A DNA stretch of 64,000 bases from Chloroflexota bacterium (GCA_004347695.1 SLTK01000009.1:749744-813743); one strand, 5' to 3'; shown: positions 44,176-53,193, counted from the stretch's first letter. Made by a program: numbers and translations. The notes: generated by a model not told the origin, from the letters alone.

Positions 44176-45792
44176 TTAAAGATTGAACCAGCAAAATTGA
44201 TACGGCTTTAAGTTCAAATTGGTCGAATCCGGGACGATGCGCAGGTAGCTGTTCAACAAATCCAGCCGCGGCTCGGATCGCAGTTCGCGCGGGATGCGCG
44301 CTCCGCGAGACATGTCACTCAGGTTAAAGATTGCAAATATTCCCTTGCCATTCATCCTTCTGGTAAATGCAACTACTCCCGGGTTTTCAGTTTCCACCCA
44401 TTCCAGCGTACCCAATGCCAGTTCGGGGTGGGCTTTCCGCTGGTTGATCAACATGCGCATAAAATTGAGCAGCGAATCGGGGTCGTTATCCTGGGTAACA
44501 ACATTGATTGATCGAAAATCAAACGGAGCGGTGTTAATCAAAGGCGCGTAAAACTGATCCGGTTTTACTGCCGAGAACCCAGCACTGCGGGTTTCATCCC
44601 ACTGCATGGGCGTCCGCACCCCGTTCCGGTCAGGAAGCTCAATATTGTCGCCCATGCCAATCTCATCCCCATAATAGAGTATGGGCGTGCCTGGCAAACT
44701 GTAAAGCAGCGCATTCAATAAGCGGATGCGCCGGGGATCATTATCCAGTAAGGACGCCAGCCGGCGGCGGATGCCAAGATTAAGGCGCATGCGCAAATCG
44801 GGGGCATAGGCGCGCCAGAGCGTGTCGCGTTCTTCATCCGTGACCATTTCCAGGGTTAATTCATCATGATTGCGCAGGAAGGTGCACCACTGACAATTTT
44901 CCGGGATCGAAGGTGTGCGCTCGAACACCCACTTGAGCGGAACTGCATCCTGTTCATGGAGCGCCAGATACAGGCGCGGCATGAGCGGAAAGTGAAAATT
45001 CATGTGCAGTTCGTCTCCGTCGGCAAAATACGGGCGAACATCTTCCGGCCATTGATTCGCCTCGCCCAGCAGAATTCGGCCAGGGTAATTTTTGTCCAGG
45101 AAAGCCCGGACTTGCTTAAGAAAGGCGTGCGTCTCGGGTAAGTTTTCGCAGTTCGTGCCCTCTCGTTCGTACAAATACGGAATGGCATCGGCGCGAAAAC
45201 CATCGATTCCCAGATCCAGCCAAAAGCGCATAACCCGCAGCATTTCTGTGCGGACGGCCGGGTTTTCATAGTTTAAATCAGGCTGCGTGGGATAAAACCG
45301 GTGCCAGAAGAATTGACCAGCTTTTTCATCCCAACTCCAGTTGGACTTCTGGGTGTCGATAAAGATGATGCGGGCATCCGAGTACTTCTGGTCCGAGTCG
45401 GACCAAACGTAGTAATCCCTGAATGTTGACGCGCGATCCGAACGGCTGGCCTGGAACCAGGGGTGCTGGTCCGAGGTGTGATTGAGGACCAGGTCAGTAA
45501 TGATGCGCAGCCCATGGCTATGGGCGCCATCGATGAGCGCTTTGAAATCTTCCAATGTACCGTATTCTGGCAGGACGTCGGTGAAATTGGAAATATCATA
45601 TCCGTCATCCCGCAGCGGAGATGGGTAAATGGGCATCAACCAGATACAGTCAACGCCCAATGATTGGATGTAATCCAATTTGGAAATTAACCCTTGGAGG
45701 TCACCGTGTCCATCGCCGTTGCTGTCGCAAAAAGCCCGAACATAAACCTGGTAGAAAATAGCGTTAAGGTACCAGTTCTGGTTGTCATCCAT
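44176..45792 (-). CDS. treS: Trehalose synthase / GH13 maltose glucosyltransferase
   Basis: TreS isomerises maltose and trehalose. The 538-residue GH13 enzyme has all four conserved regions: DLVLNHTSDQH, GIDGFRADAIPYL with the nucleophile Asp near 199, LLGEANQWPEDV with the acid/base Glu near 243, and FLRNHDEL with the transition-state Asp near 307. The opening WYLNAIFYQVYVRAFCDSNG and the DGYDISNF loop favour TreS over alpha-amylase or oligo-1,6-glucosidase. No maltokinase domain is fused. It is convergent with the YbaK-type gene and divergent from the transglycosylase gene. Confidence 0.9.
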   Translation of the reverse strand: MDDNQNWYLNAIFYQVYVRAFCDSNGDGHGDLQGLISKLDYIQSLGVDCIWLMPIYPSPLRDDGYDISNFTDVLPEYGTLEDFKALIDGAHSHGLRIITDLVLNHTSDQHPWFQASRSDRASTFRDYYVWSDSDQKYSDARIIFIDTQKSNWSWDEKAGQFFWHRFYPTQPDLNYENPAVRTEMLRVMRFWLDLGIDGFRADAIPYLYEREGTNCENLPETHAFLKQVRAFLDKNYPGRILLGEANQWPEDVRPYFADGDELHMNFHFPLMPRLYLALHEQDAVPLKWVFERTPSIPENCQWCTFLRNHDELTLEMVTDEERDTLWRAYAPDLRMRLNLGIRRRLASLLDNDPRRIRLLNALLYSLPGTPILYYGDEIGMGDNIELPDRNGVRTPMQWDETRSAGFSAVKPDQFYAPLINTAPFDFRSINVVTQDNDPDSLLNFMRMLINQRKAHPELALGTLEWVETENPGVVAFTRRMNGKGIFAIFNLSDMSRGARIPRELRSEPRLDLLNSYLRIVPDSTNLNLKPYQFCWFNL

Positions 45793-45884
45793 ACTTATTC
45801 CCCTTGCATTGAAAAGGATCCGTTCCAGTAGTCGAGCCGGGCAGATTTATTGATTATATCAAATGGCAGTCGATAGAATGGTAC

Positions 45885-45913
45885 TTGACAGTCTAGTACA
45901 ATTGTTCTATAAT
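45885..45913 (+). promoter_or_regulatory. Perfect consensus sigma-70 promoter
   Basis: TTGACA (45885-45890) and TATAAT (45908-45913) match the consensus in all twelve positions with the optimal 17-bp spacer. Predicted initiation near 45920 gives a leader of about 20 nt containing AGGAGGG before the ATG at 45941. Confidence 0.9.
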
Positions 45914-45940
45914 CGTATTTATCTTCAGGAGGGCGCACCC

Positions 45941-46537
45941 ATGACCGACGTTCGAAAATTCATTTTTCCTGCTTTCATTTTTTCCTCCGCTGCGGTAATC
46001 TTCATCACCCAACTGCTGTACAATCCCGAACAGATCGTACTTGCTGATGCAGAGGAACAATCCAGACAGGTAGAAACGGCAGTGCCGGTTGCTGAAATGC
46101 CCCCAGCGGAGGATCCGAATGACTGCGCGCTGCCGGCCAGTTACCCCGAAGAAATTCACCAATGGTGCCAGCCGATCAACCAGGCTGCTGCTTACTACGG
46201 TCTGGACCCACGTTTGATTGCGGCAGTTATGCTGCAGGAATCAGGCGGCTACCCGGATGCCTATTCGAAAAGCGGCGCAGTGGGATTAATGCAGGTCATG
46301 CCGCGCGATGGATTGGCAGCGAATTTCATGTGCGCCAACGGCCCCTGCTTTTCCTCCCGGCCCACTATGGATGAACTTTTCGACCCGCAATTCAATATCG
46401 ACTTCGGAGCCATGATGCTATCTGGACTTTTTTCGAAGTATGGCGATATCCGCGAGGGACTGCGCGCTTATGGCCCCATGGATAGTGGGTACCATTACGC
46501 TGACCTGGTTCTGGCAATTTACAATAACTATCAGTAG
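45941..46537 (+). CDS. Membrane-anchored lytic transglycosylase (SLT domain)
   Basis: Lytic transglycosylases cleave the peptidoglycan glycan strand. The 198-residue product has an N-terminal anchor (residues 8-28, FIFPAFIFSSAAVIFITQLL), an acidic linker and an SLT domain. That domain contains the catalytic glutamate in AVMLQESGGYPDAYS near residue 105, then GAVGLMQVMP and the YNNYQ end motif. ATG at 45941 is set by the AGGAGGG site and by the perfect promoter just upstream; an earlier in-frame ATG at 45863 lies before the promoter. Strong expression is predicted. Confidence 0.92.
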   Translation: MTDVRKFIFPAFIFSSAAVIFITQLLYNPEQIVLADAEEQSRQVETAVPVAEMPPAEDPNDCALPASYPEEIHQWCQPINQAAAYYGLDPRLIAAVMLQESGGYPDAYSKSGAVGLMQVMPRDGLAANFMCANGPCFSSRPTMDELFDPQFNIDFGAMMLSGLFSKYGDIREGLRAYGPMDSGYHYADLVLAIYNNYQ

Positions 46538-46658
46538 ACATTTGTCACGTTCAGGGGTATCGGTCGAACAAAAACAGCATAAAAGATGCCGGTGCAGAAC
46601 CAGCCAGTCTGTAATTCCGTCCGTGGTTATAATTGATTCATCGTTTTTAGAGGAATCC

Positions 46659-47654
46659 ATGAAACCACGCCTCCTGCCGTTGGGTATGTTAATATTTGCA
46701 GTCCTGGCCTGCTCATTGCCGTTTCAACCGACCCCAATGACGCCTACCCCGTATGGCGGCGGCAGCATTCAACCCCCGGCAGCGGCTGTTCAGGCGCAGA
46801 CCGATCTGGCGGCAATCCTGGGCGTTACACCGGGTGACATACTCATCCGGGATATCCAGCCCAAGGTATGGAGCAATTCATGCCTGGATGCACCAATTGC
46901 AGAAGAAACATGCGCCCAACAGCAAATTGACGGTTATCAAGTGATTCTTGCCTACGGCGAAGAAATTTACACCTACCATACCGACCTGACCGGCATTCAA
47001 ATCCGCCGCATCCAGCAAGTGTTGAACCCATCCCAGGCAGCTTTAGAAGCACGGGCGCTTTTGGCCGGCATGCTGGGTTACGATCCGGAGATTATCCGAA
47101 TAACGGACGAAGAAAACCTTCGTTTTCAGGATTCGTGCCTGGAAATTTCCACCCCGGAAACAGTATGTTCACAAGTACAGGTGCGCGGCACGCGTATTGA
47201 ATTGGAGGTTGATGGCGTTCCTTTCGAGTTTCGCAGCGCAGAAGATCCCATTGAGCCGGTGCTGGCCATAGCAGCCGGGGTGGATGCCGGACAATTGGTG
47301 ATTATGATCTCGCGCGACGGAGGTATCAACCAATATTGCGATAATTTGAACATTACCCTGGCTGGCAAGGCTATTCAGTATGCGTGCGCAGGCGTTTCCG
47401 GGGAAGTTCCGGGTATTATGGATTTGTCGGTACAGGATCAGGCGCAATTATTGAAATGGGTGTTGAAGTTCTCGCCATTCGATACCCGCCAAACCCGGCT
47501 GGACAATGTGGCTATTCATCTGACTTTTTACGGAGCAGGTCAAGAGATCGCGCAGTTTGCCGACCAGCAGGCAATCCAAAAGTTTGCCGAGGATCGATTC
47601 AGACTTCCCCAGGCTACCCCCACCCCATTGCCGACCGGCGGCCCGGAAGGCTAG
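46659..47654 (+). CDS. Lipoprotein with two paired 'DSCL' domains
   Basis: The 331-residue product starts with a lipoprotein signal peptide (lipobox VLAC, Cys at residue 18). It then has two homologous domains of about 60 residues: LAAILGVTPGDILIRDIQPK...SNSCLDAP...CAQQQIDGYQV, and GMLGYDPEIIRITDEENLRF...QDSCLEIS...CSQVQVRGTRI. Each has a conserved Cys pair. This repeat type is frequent in Chloroflexota lipoproteins and has no assigned role. A C-terminal region with two more cysteines follows. ATG at 46659 is chosen because AGAGGA precedes it and the signal peptide begins there. TATAAT lies at 46628-46633. Confidence 0.82.
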   Translation: MKPRLLPLGMLIFAVLACSLPFQPTPMTPTPYGGGSIQPPAAAVQAQTDLAAILGVTPGDILIRDIQPKVWSNSCLDAPIAEETCAQQQIDGYQVILAYGEEIYTYHTDLTGIQIRRIQQVLNPSQAALEARALLAGMLGYDPEIIRITDEENLRFQDSCLEISTPETVCSQVQVRGTRIELEVDGVPFEFRSAEDPIEPVLAIAAGVDAGQLVIMISRDGGINQYCDNLNITLAGKAIQYACAGVSGEVPGIMDLSVQDQAQLLKWVLKFSPFDTRQTRLDNVAIHLTFYGAGQEIAQFADQQAIQKFAEDRFRLPQATPTPLPTGGPEG

Positions 47655-47701
47655 CTTGACAGTATGTTCAATTCCCTCATCCCAACCAGTAAAGGTTCAC
47701 T

Positions 47702-48583
47702 TTGAAATCCGTCAGTCATATTATTCTGGCGCTTATAGCCATTTTATTGTGGAGCACGCTCGCTTTAGCAGGGAATGGTTTGCAAACGGTGCCGCGCTTT
47801 CTTTTGCTTGGAGTAACCCTGATAACCAGCGGGACGATTTCCTTGTTCCGGCGAGACGGATGGCACATCCCCCTAAAAGTTTTTCTTGTCGGTGTCGGCG
47901 GTATCTTTGGGTATCACTTTTTATATTTCACCGCTTTCGCAATGGCTCCTGCCGTCGAAACCAACCTGATTAATTACCTCTGGCCCTTGCTGATCGTGCT
48001 ATTTTCGCCTCTCCTGCTTGCCGGGACCAGGTTAAGGGCAAACCACATTCTCGGCGCAATATGCGGTCTGGCCGGAGCGAGTCTGATTGCCACCGGAGGA
48101 AAAGCCAACTTACAGGTTCAGTATCTTCCAGGTTATGCTGCTGCATTGGGAGCTGCAATCACCTGGGCGGTATATTCATTGCTGACGAAGCGCCTGTCGC
48201 CCTTTCCAACAAGTTCTGTTGGGGCATTCTGCCTGATCTCCGGATTGTTGTCGTTGAGTATCTATTTCATCCAGGGCGGGAGTTTTAATTCCGTTGGGAT
48301 GATTACGACAACACAATGGGTTTTCTTGATTTTGGTGGGGATCGGTCCAATGGGGGCTGCCTTTTTCTTATGGGATGCAGCGCTCAAACGTGGCGACTCC
48401 CGTGTCATTGGTTCATTAGCTTACCTGACCCCCTTTCTCTCGACCTTGAACCTGGTTATTTTTGCCGGTCAGCAATTGACACTGATTTCTTTTTTGGCCA
48501 TGTTGTTGATCGTCGTCGGTGCCGTAATCGGTTCTTGGAGCGGGAATTTGAGCGCGCCAAAACCAGTGGCAGATCGGGCATAA
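47702..48583 (+). CDS. EamA/DMT-family transporter
   Basis: The 293-residue protein has about ten hydrophobic helices in two EamA repeats (roughly residues 5-135 and 145-285), with typical segments such as NYLWPLLIVLFSPLLLAGTR and GAAITWAVYSLLTKR. Drug/metabolite transporters of this kind export amino acids, purines or other small metabolites; the substrate is unknown. The start is TTG at 47702 with AAAGG upstream. It is the last protein gene before the tRNA-Gly/repeat patch. Confidence 0.9.
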   Translation: MKSVSHIILALIAILLWSTLALAGNGLQTVPRFLLLGVTLITSGTISLFRRDGWHIPLKVFLVGVGGIFGYHFLYFTAFAMAPAVETNLINYLWPLLIVLFSPLLLAGTRLRANHILGAICGLAGASLIATGGKANLQVQYLPGYAAALGAAITWAVYSLLTKRLSPFPTSSVGAFCLISGLLSLSIYFIQGGSFNSVGMITTTQWVFLILVGIGPMGAAFFLWDAALKRGDSRVIGSLAYLTPFLSTLNLVIFAGQQLTLISFLAMLLIVVGAVIGSWSGNLSAPKPVADRA

Positions 48584-48753
48584 ACCCTCATGATCCAACG
48601 TGAGGACGTCGTTATAAATGAGTATTTTCTGATATAATCGTCTCATTGTGAGGCTACATATACACCTTTGGGTCAATGTGGGTGAGGTAGCCTTGTTTTT
48701 CAGAAATTCCGAGAGAGTGTATCTAGCCTCCGCGAAAATGGGGGGGCTAAATG

Positions 48754-48824
48754 GCGGGCATAGTTCAGTGGTAGAACGGTAGCCTTCCAAGCTACATACA
48801 CGGGTTCGAATCCCGTTGCCCGCT
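48754..48824 (+). tRNA. tRNA-Gly (TCC anticodon)
   Basis: A 71-nt tRNA: acceptor GCGGGCA/TGCCCGC, D arm AGTTCAGTGGTAGAACG, anticodon loop CTTCCAA with anticodon TCC, T arm ACGGG TTCGAAT CCCGT, discriminator T. CCA is not encoded. TATAAT lies about 115 bp upstream at 48633-48638. Its last 20 bases are re-copied twice downstream with a 62-bp period. Confidence 0.95.
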
Positions 48825-48952
48825 CTGCAATCCAGACACATCCGGGTCCCCACAGGGGGGATGCTATTCGAATCCCGTTGCCCGCTCTGCAATCCAGACA
48901 CATCCGGGCCCCCACAGGGGGGATGTTATTCGAATCCTGTTGCCCGCTCTGC
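48805..48952 (+). repeat. Tandem 62-bp repeat seeded by the tRNA-Gly 3' end
   Basis: TTCGAATCC(C/T)GTTGCCCGCT recurs at 48805 (inside the tRNA), 48867 and 48929, exactly 62 bp apart. Each of the first two copies is followed by CTGCAATCCAGACACATCC and a CCCCACAGGGGGG hairpin. The units differ at only a few positions. The third copy stops after the tRNA-derived part and CTGC. Confidence 0.95.
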
Positions 48953-48957
48953 TTTTT

Positions 48958-49356
48958 GTAGGATAAGCTTTAGCTTGTCCATTTTTTGGTCTCGCGGTTT
49001 TACATCAAACCGGGCGATCTTCCGCTCGTCTGCGCAAGCTAAAGCTTACGCTACGTTTTTGCAGGATAAGCTTTAGCTTGTCCTTTTTTTGTCTCGCGGT
49101 TTTACATCAAACCTGGCGAGCCCCCGCTCGTTTGCGCAAGCTAAAGCTTACGCTACGTTTTTGTAGGATAAGCTTTAGCTTGTCCATCTGACCTCGCAGT
49201 TTTACATCAAACCTGACGAGCTACCGCTCACCTGCGCAGGCTAAAGCTTACGCTACGTTTTTGCAGGATAAGCTTTGGCTTGTCCATCTGACCTCGCGGT
49301 TTTACATCAAACCAGGTGAGCTACCGCTCACCTGCGCAGGCTGAAGCTTACGCTAC
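48958..49356. repeat. Four tandem ~100-bp units, each with inverted-repeat ends
   Basis: Units lie at 48958-49054, 49061-49156, 49163-49256 and 49263-49356. Each begins G(T/C)AGGATAAGCTTTAGCTTG and ends with CAAGCTAAAGCTTACGCTAC or a close variant, which are near-perfect inverted repeats. The interior shares CTCGCGGTTTTACATCAAACC. Units are separated by a 6-bp GTTTTT spacer. Loops are variable but all four are clearly homologous. No open frame explains them. Confidence 0.95.
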
Positions 49357-49429
49357 ATAAAATACTTATTTTTTCGCGTTCTTTGCTTTCTGCGTTTATA
49401 TGTTTGATACCTACCATCCAATGCATGGC

Positions 49430-50557
49430 TTAACCCTTATACCTGCGGATCACCCGCGGCAGCAAGCCGGTTGTGACCTCGTAATTGATCGATCCGGCCA
49501 GGCGGCCAACCTCTTCAGCGGATACCCGCTCCTCGCCCTGGCGGCCAACCAGCACCACCTCGTCATTTTGCTGCACGCCAGGGATGCCGGTCACATCGAT
49601 CACAAATTGATCCATGCACACCCGCCCAATAATCGGCGCCCGCTGACCACGCACCAATACCACGCCTTTATTGCTCAAAATACGGTGGTACCCGTCTCCA
49701 TACCCGACCGGTACCAGGGCTGCTGTCGTCGGCCGGTTGGTAACAAATGTCCGGCCATAGCTCACCCCTGCCCCAGCCGGCAACTCGCGCACCCGGCTGA
49801 CCGTGCTCTTGAGCGTCAGCGCGGGATGTAACTCAAAAACCGGTTCCCACTCGGAAGACGGTTTCATGCCGTACATGGCGATTCCCGGACGGACCGCATT
49901 GTAATGCGCCTTGGGCAGTTTCATAGTCGTGGCGCTATTGGCCGCATGGATGATCGGAATATCCATCCTGGCGTTCCTGATGGCTGCGATGACTTGGTCA
50001 AATTCAGCAATTTGCTGCCGCACCCAGGTCTGGTCGCTGGCGTCGGCAGTGGCAAAATGGGTGAACAAACCCTCTACCTGGATGCCCGGCAGCGTTCGGG
50101 CTGCCTGCAGAAAGGGAACAACTTCGGCAGGCAACAAGCCGTACCGGCTCATGCCGGTGTCCACCTTGATATGTACCGGGATCGTTTTCCCCTGCGCCGC
50201 AGCCTGCGTAGAAAGCGCCTGGACAAATTCAGGCGTGATGGTACTGGCGGTCAAATTCCACTCAACGAAAGCGCTCGCGCCGGCCGGCGGGGTGTAGCCC
50301 ATCACCAACACGGGTGCCTCGATGCCGGCCTGACGCAGTTCAATTCCCTCGGTCAGCCGATGAACCGCCAACCGGGTGGCTCCAGCCTCCAGCGCCGCGC
50401 GGGCGACCGGCACCGCGCCGTGCCCATAGGCATTGGCCTTGACCACTGCCATCACCTGAACGGTTGAGCCAACATGCCGGACAAATGACCTCACATTCTT
50501 GCGAATCGCTTCAAGATCAATTTCTGCCCAAGTTACAAAGCCTTCGATATCCGTCAT
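49430..50557 (-). CDS. alr: Alanine racemase
   Basis: Alr makes D-alanine for peptidoglycan using pyridoxal phosphate. The 375-residue product has the PLP-lysine motif VVKANAYGHG (Lys40), the GLFTHFATAD segment, HAANSATTM, the AVRPGIAMYG stretch and the second catalytic base Tyr in GVSYGRTF near residue 266. YGDGYHR and VCMDQFVIDVT follow. Length and motif order are standard. It is encoded on the minus strand, separated from the upstream liv operon by a strong hairpin; its 3' end faces the four-unit repeat array. Confidence 0.95.
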   Translation of the reverse strand: MTDIEGFVTWAEIDLEAIRKNVRSFVRHVGSTVQVMAVVKANAYGHGAVPVARAALEAGATRLAVHRLTEGIELRQAGIEAPVLVMGYTPPAGASAFVEWNLTASTITPEFVQALSTQAAAQGKTIPVHIKVDTGMSRYGLLPAEVVPFLQAARTLPGIQVEGLFTHFATADASDQTWVRQQIAEFDQVIAAIRNARMDIPIIHAANSATTMKLPKAHYNAVRPGIAMYGMKPSSEWEPVFELHPALTLKSTVSRVRELPAGAGVSYGRTFVTNRPTTAALVPVGYGDGYHRILSNKGVVLVRGQRAPIIGRVCMDQFVIDVTGIPGVQQNDEVVLVGRQGEERVSAEEVGRLAGSINYEVTTGLLPRVIRRYKG

Positions 50558-50573
50558 AAAATATTTCTCCCCA

Positions 50574-50608
50574 AATGAGGGGTTTTGGTTATACCAAAAC
50601 CCCTCATT
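50574..50608. terminator. Long palindromic terminator between livF and alr
   Basis: AATGAGGGGTTTTGGT (50574-50589) pairs with ACCAAAACCCCTCATT (50593-50608), a 16-bp perfect stem with a 3-nt loop. It lies between the livF stop and the alr start; the T tract is poor but the stem is strong. Confidence 0.75.
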
Positions 50609-50647
50609 AAAGTGAATGCTGCTTCTTTATACCACCAGATGGACGAA

Positions 50648-51364
50648 TCAACCGCCCAGATACGCCTCACGCACGCGGGTATCATGTAACAGTTCATCGC
50701 CGGTACCGCTGAAAACGATGGTGCCTGTTTCTAGCACATAACCGCGCTGGGCGGTTCGCAGAGCCATGTTGGCGTTCTGTTCCACCAACAACACCGTGGT
50801 CCCGCTGGCATTGATTTCTTTGATCACCCGGAAAATCTCGCGCACCAGCACCGGGCTCAACCCCATCGACGGCTCATCCAGCAGCACCATCTGACCCCGG
50901 CTCATCAAGGCCCGGCCGACTGCCAGCATTTGCTGTTCTCCGCCCGAGAGCGTGCCGCCTAACTGTACCTTACGTTCCTCCAGGCGCGGGAAAATGGCAA
51001 AAACCCGTTCGTAATCCCTGGCAACTTCAGCCTTATCCTTGCGCTGCCAGGTAGCCAGTTTCAAGTTTTCCAGCACGGTCAGGCTGCCGAAGATTCCTCG
51101 GCCTTCGGGAACCTGGGCAATTCCCATTCCAACAATTTTATCTGCCGGAATTTTCGCCAGGCTGGTGCCTTTATACATGATTTGCCCGGAATAAGGGAGC
51201 ATCCCTGAAATTGCCCTCAGGGTGGATGATTTTCCGGCTCCGTTCGCCCCGATCAGCGTGACGATTTCACCTTCCATTACGTCAAAACTGATGTTTTTCA
51301 CCGCCTTGATGTTGCCGTAAGAGACGCTCAAATCCTGAATCGAGAGGTAGGCGCCGCCGCTCAT
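50648..51364 (-). CDS. livF: Branched-chain amino-acid ABC transporter ATPase LivF
   Basis: This 238-residue ATPase is the second nucleotide-binding subunit of the HAAT-type importer. It has Walker A GANGAGKSST near residue 39, Q-loop AQVPEGRGIFGSLTV, signature LSGGEQQMLAVGRAL and Walker B MVLLDEPSMGLSP. Its start codon overlaps the livG stop (ATGA), so it is translationally coupled as the last gene of livKHMGF. The PEGRG motif separates it from LivG. Confidence 0.94.
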   Translation of the reverse strand: MSGGAYLSIQDLSVSYGNIKAVKNISFDVMEGEIVTLIGANGAGKSSTLRAISGMLPYSGQIMYKGTSLAKIPADKIVGMGIAQVPEGRGIFGSLTVLENLKLATWQRKDKAEVARDYERVFAIFPRLEERKVQLGGTLSGGEQQMLAVGRALMSRGQMVLLDEPSMGLSPVLVREIFRVIKEINASGTTVLLVEQNANMALRTAQRGYVLETGTIVFSGTGDELLHDTRVREAYLGG

Positions 51365-52131
51365 TGGTCACCTCCTTCGCCAAGGTACGCCTCGAGCACT
51401 TTTGGATTTGCTCGAATCTCTGCCGGCAAACCTTCAGCGATCGTAGCGCCAAAGTCAAGCACTTTCAAACGCTCACAGATACCCATCACCAGGCGCATCT
51501 GATGTTCGATGAGCAGGATGGTCAGGCTAAATTCCTTGCGAATCCACAGGATAAATTCCATCAACTGTTCGATCTCGCGCGGATTCATCCCCGCGGCCGG
51601 TTCATCCAGCAGTAGCAGCTTGGGCCCAGTCGCCAGTGCGCGCGCAATCTCCAAACGGCGTTGCGACCCGTACGGCAGATTTTTAGCCAGCTCATCGGCA
51701 AATTGATCCAGTTTGAAGAACTCCAGCAGGTCGAGGGCCTTGTTAGTGTATAGCTCTTCCTGCGCCCGGTAGCGCCCGATATGCAACAGCGACTCCCAGG
51801 GTGAATATTTCAAGCCATTATAGTAAGCGATGCGGACGTTGTCCATCACCGTCAGATCTTTGAACAGGCGGATGTTCTGGAAAGTACGAGCAATCCCCAT
51901 CTGGGTAATCGCATTCGGTTTTCTACCAACCAGTTCCTGCCCGTTGAGTTGAATGCTCCCCTCCGAGGCTTTATAGACCCCGGTGATCAGGTTAAACACG
52001 GTGGTTTTACCAGCCCCGTTCGGGCCAATGATACCCACCAGTTCGCCCTGTTCCAGGTCAAGGTTGAAATCAGAAACGGCGCACAGCCCGCCAAAGTAAT
52101 GTGTTACGTGTTCAGCTCGCAGGAGTGCCAT
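51361..52131 (-). CDS. livG: Branched-chain amino-acid ABC transporter ATPase LivG
   Basis: The 256-residue ATPase has Walker [17 protein letters not shown], the LivG-typical [17 protein letters not shown], a signature region [15 protein letters not shown] and Walker [17 protein letters not shown] at 52131 is chosen over a longer frame because GGAGGTG lies 4 bp upstream; this makes it overlap the livM 3' end by 20 bp. The signature LPYGSQ replaces LSGGQ, as is usual for LivG proteins. Confidence 0.94.
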   Translation of the reverse strand: MALLRAEHVTHYFGGLCAVSDFNLDLEQGELVGIIGPNGAGKTTVFNLITGVYKASEGSIQLNGQELVGRKPNAITQMGIARTFQNIRLFKDLTVMDNVRIAYYNGLKYSPWESLLHIGRYRAQEELYTNKALDLLEFFKLDQFADELAKNLPYGSQRRLEIARALATGPKLLLLDEPAAGMNPREIEQLMEFILWIRKEFSLTILLIEHQMRLVMGICERLKVLDFGATIAEGLPAEIRANPKVLEAYLGEGGDQ

Positions 52132-53191
52132 GCGACACCTCCTTCTTTGCGCGCCAGTATTTGAGTGCATAAAGGTCAAAACCTGGGATCAACCAGCGGA
52201 ATTCACGCAAGCCCATGATGCCGCGCGGCCGGAAAATCATCAACAACACCAGCATCAACGGCATCAGCACCATGCGCCACATGCCAAACGGCCGCAGCAC
52301 TTCCAACAAAACGGTGTACACCGTCGCTCCCAGGATCGAACCGGTGATCGAACCGATGCCGCCCAGATAAACCATGATGAGGACATCGGTGGATTTGATA
52401 ATGTCGAATACTTTGGGACTGATGAATTGCAGAACATGGGCGAACAGCGCCCCAGCGACTCCGGCAAAGAATGAGCTAAGCGTAAATGCCAGCAATTTCA
52501 CCCGGTTGGTGTTGACGCCCATCAAGTCGCTGGCAATTTCATCCTCGCGAATCGCTTGCACGCCGCGCCCATAATTGGAGTACACGAAATTGCGAATGAC
52601 CAGGATTGCCAGGACCGTCCAGAAGAAGGTCCATGGAAGCGTGGTCAACTTTGCAATCCCCGGAATACCGCGCGGTCCGCCGATTACCTCGATGTTCTCG
52701 ATGACCGATTTGACGATCATGTTGAACGCCAGGGTTACGATGGCCAGGTAGTCGCCGCGGGTTTTAAACGACGGCACGGATACAAGCAGGCCAATCAGAG
52801 CAGCGCCAATTCCGCCTGCCAGAACAACCAGCGGGAAGTAAATGGCTTCTAGATTCTCGGGTAGCAATTTGGTGGTGAAAATTGCTGAGACGTATGCCCC
52901 AACCGCCATAAAACCGGCATGCCCAACGGAGAACTCGCCCATGTAGCCATTGATCAGGTTCAAACTGGTGGTCAGGATGATATTGATCCCGATGTAGATG
53001 ATGACCAGTTGAACATACTCATTCACCAATCCAAATTTCGGTACCAGAATGGAAAGGATAAAACCAACCGCCAGGACGATCGGGAAGATTTTGCGGTTGT
53101 TGGCAATACGGTCCCAGCGCATTTTCCAGCGCTCGAGCAACGCATGACCTTTGGATACAGGTGTAGACGTGGAGGATGGTGTGTTATCCAT
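52112..53191 (-). CDS. livM: Branched-chain amino-acid ABC transporter permease LivM
   Basis: The product (359 residues from ATG 53191) is a multi-pass permease with about ten helices and the family motif GYMGEFSVGHAGFMAVGAYV, then RGDYLAIVTLAFNMIVK and GGIGSITGSILGA. The first 35 residues are polar and cytosolic. Two in-frame ATGs (53197 and 53191) overlap the livH stop; the second has better spacing from AAAGG. Its 3' end overlaps livG by 20 bp, indicating tight coupling. Confidence 0.92.
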   Translation of the reverse strand: MDNTPSSTSTPVSKGHALLERWKMRWDRIANNRKIFPIVLAVGFILSILVPKFGLVNEYVQLVIIYIGINIILTTSLNLINGYMGEFSVGHAGFMAVGAYVSAIFTTKLLPENLEAIYFPLVVLAGGIGAALIGLLVSVPSFKTRGDYLAIVTLAFNMIVKSVIENIEVIGGPRGIPGIAKLTTLPWTFFWTVLAILVIRNFVYSNYGRGVQAIREDEIASDLMGVNTNRVKLLAFTLSSFFAGVAGALFAHVLQFISPKVFDIIKSTDVLIMVYLGGIGSITGSILGATVYTVLLEVLRPFGMWRMVLMPLMLVLLMIFRPRGIMGLREFRWLIPGFDLYALKYWRAKKEVSHGTPAS

Positions 53192-53193
53192 GA

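Noticed and set aside
48958-49356. Possible CRISPR array
   Set aside because: The units are about 100 bp, homologous throughout and bounded by inverted repeats; there are no unique spacers and no cas genes.
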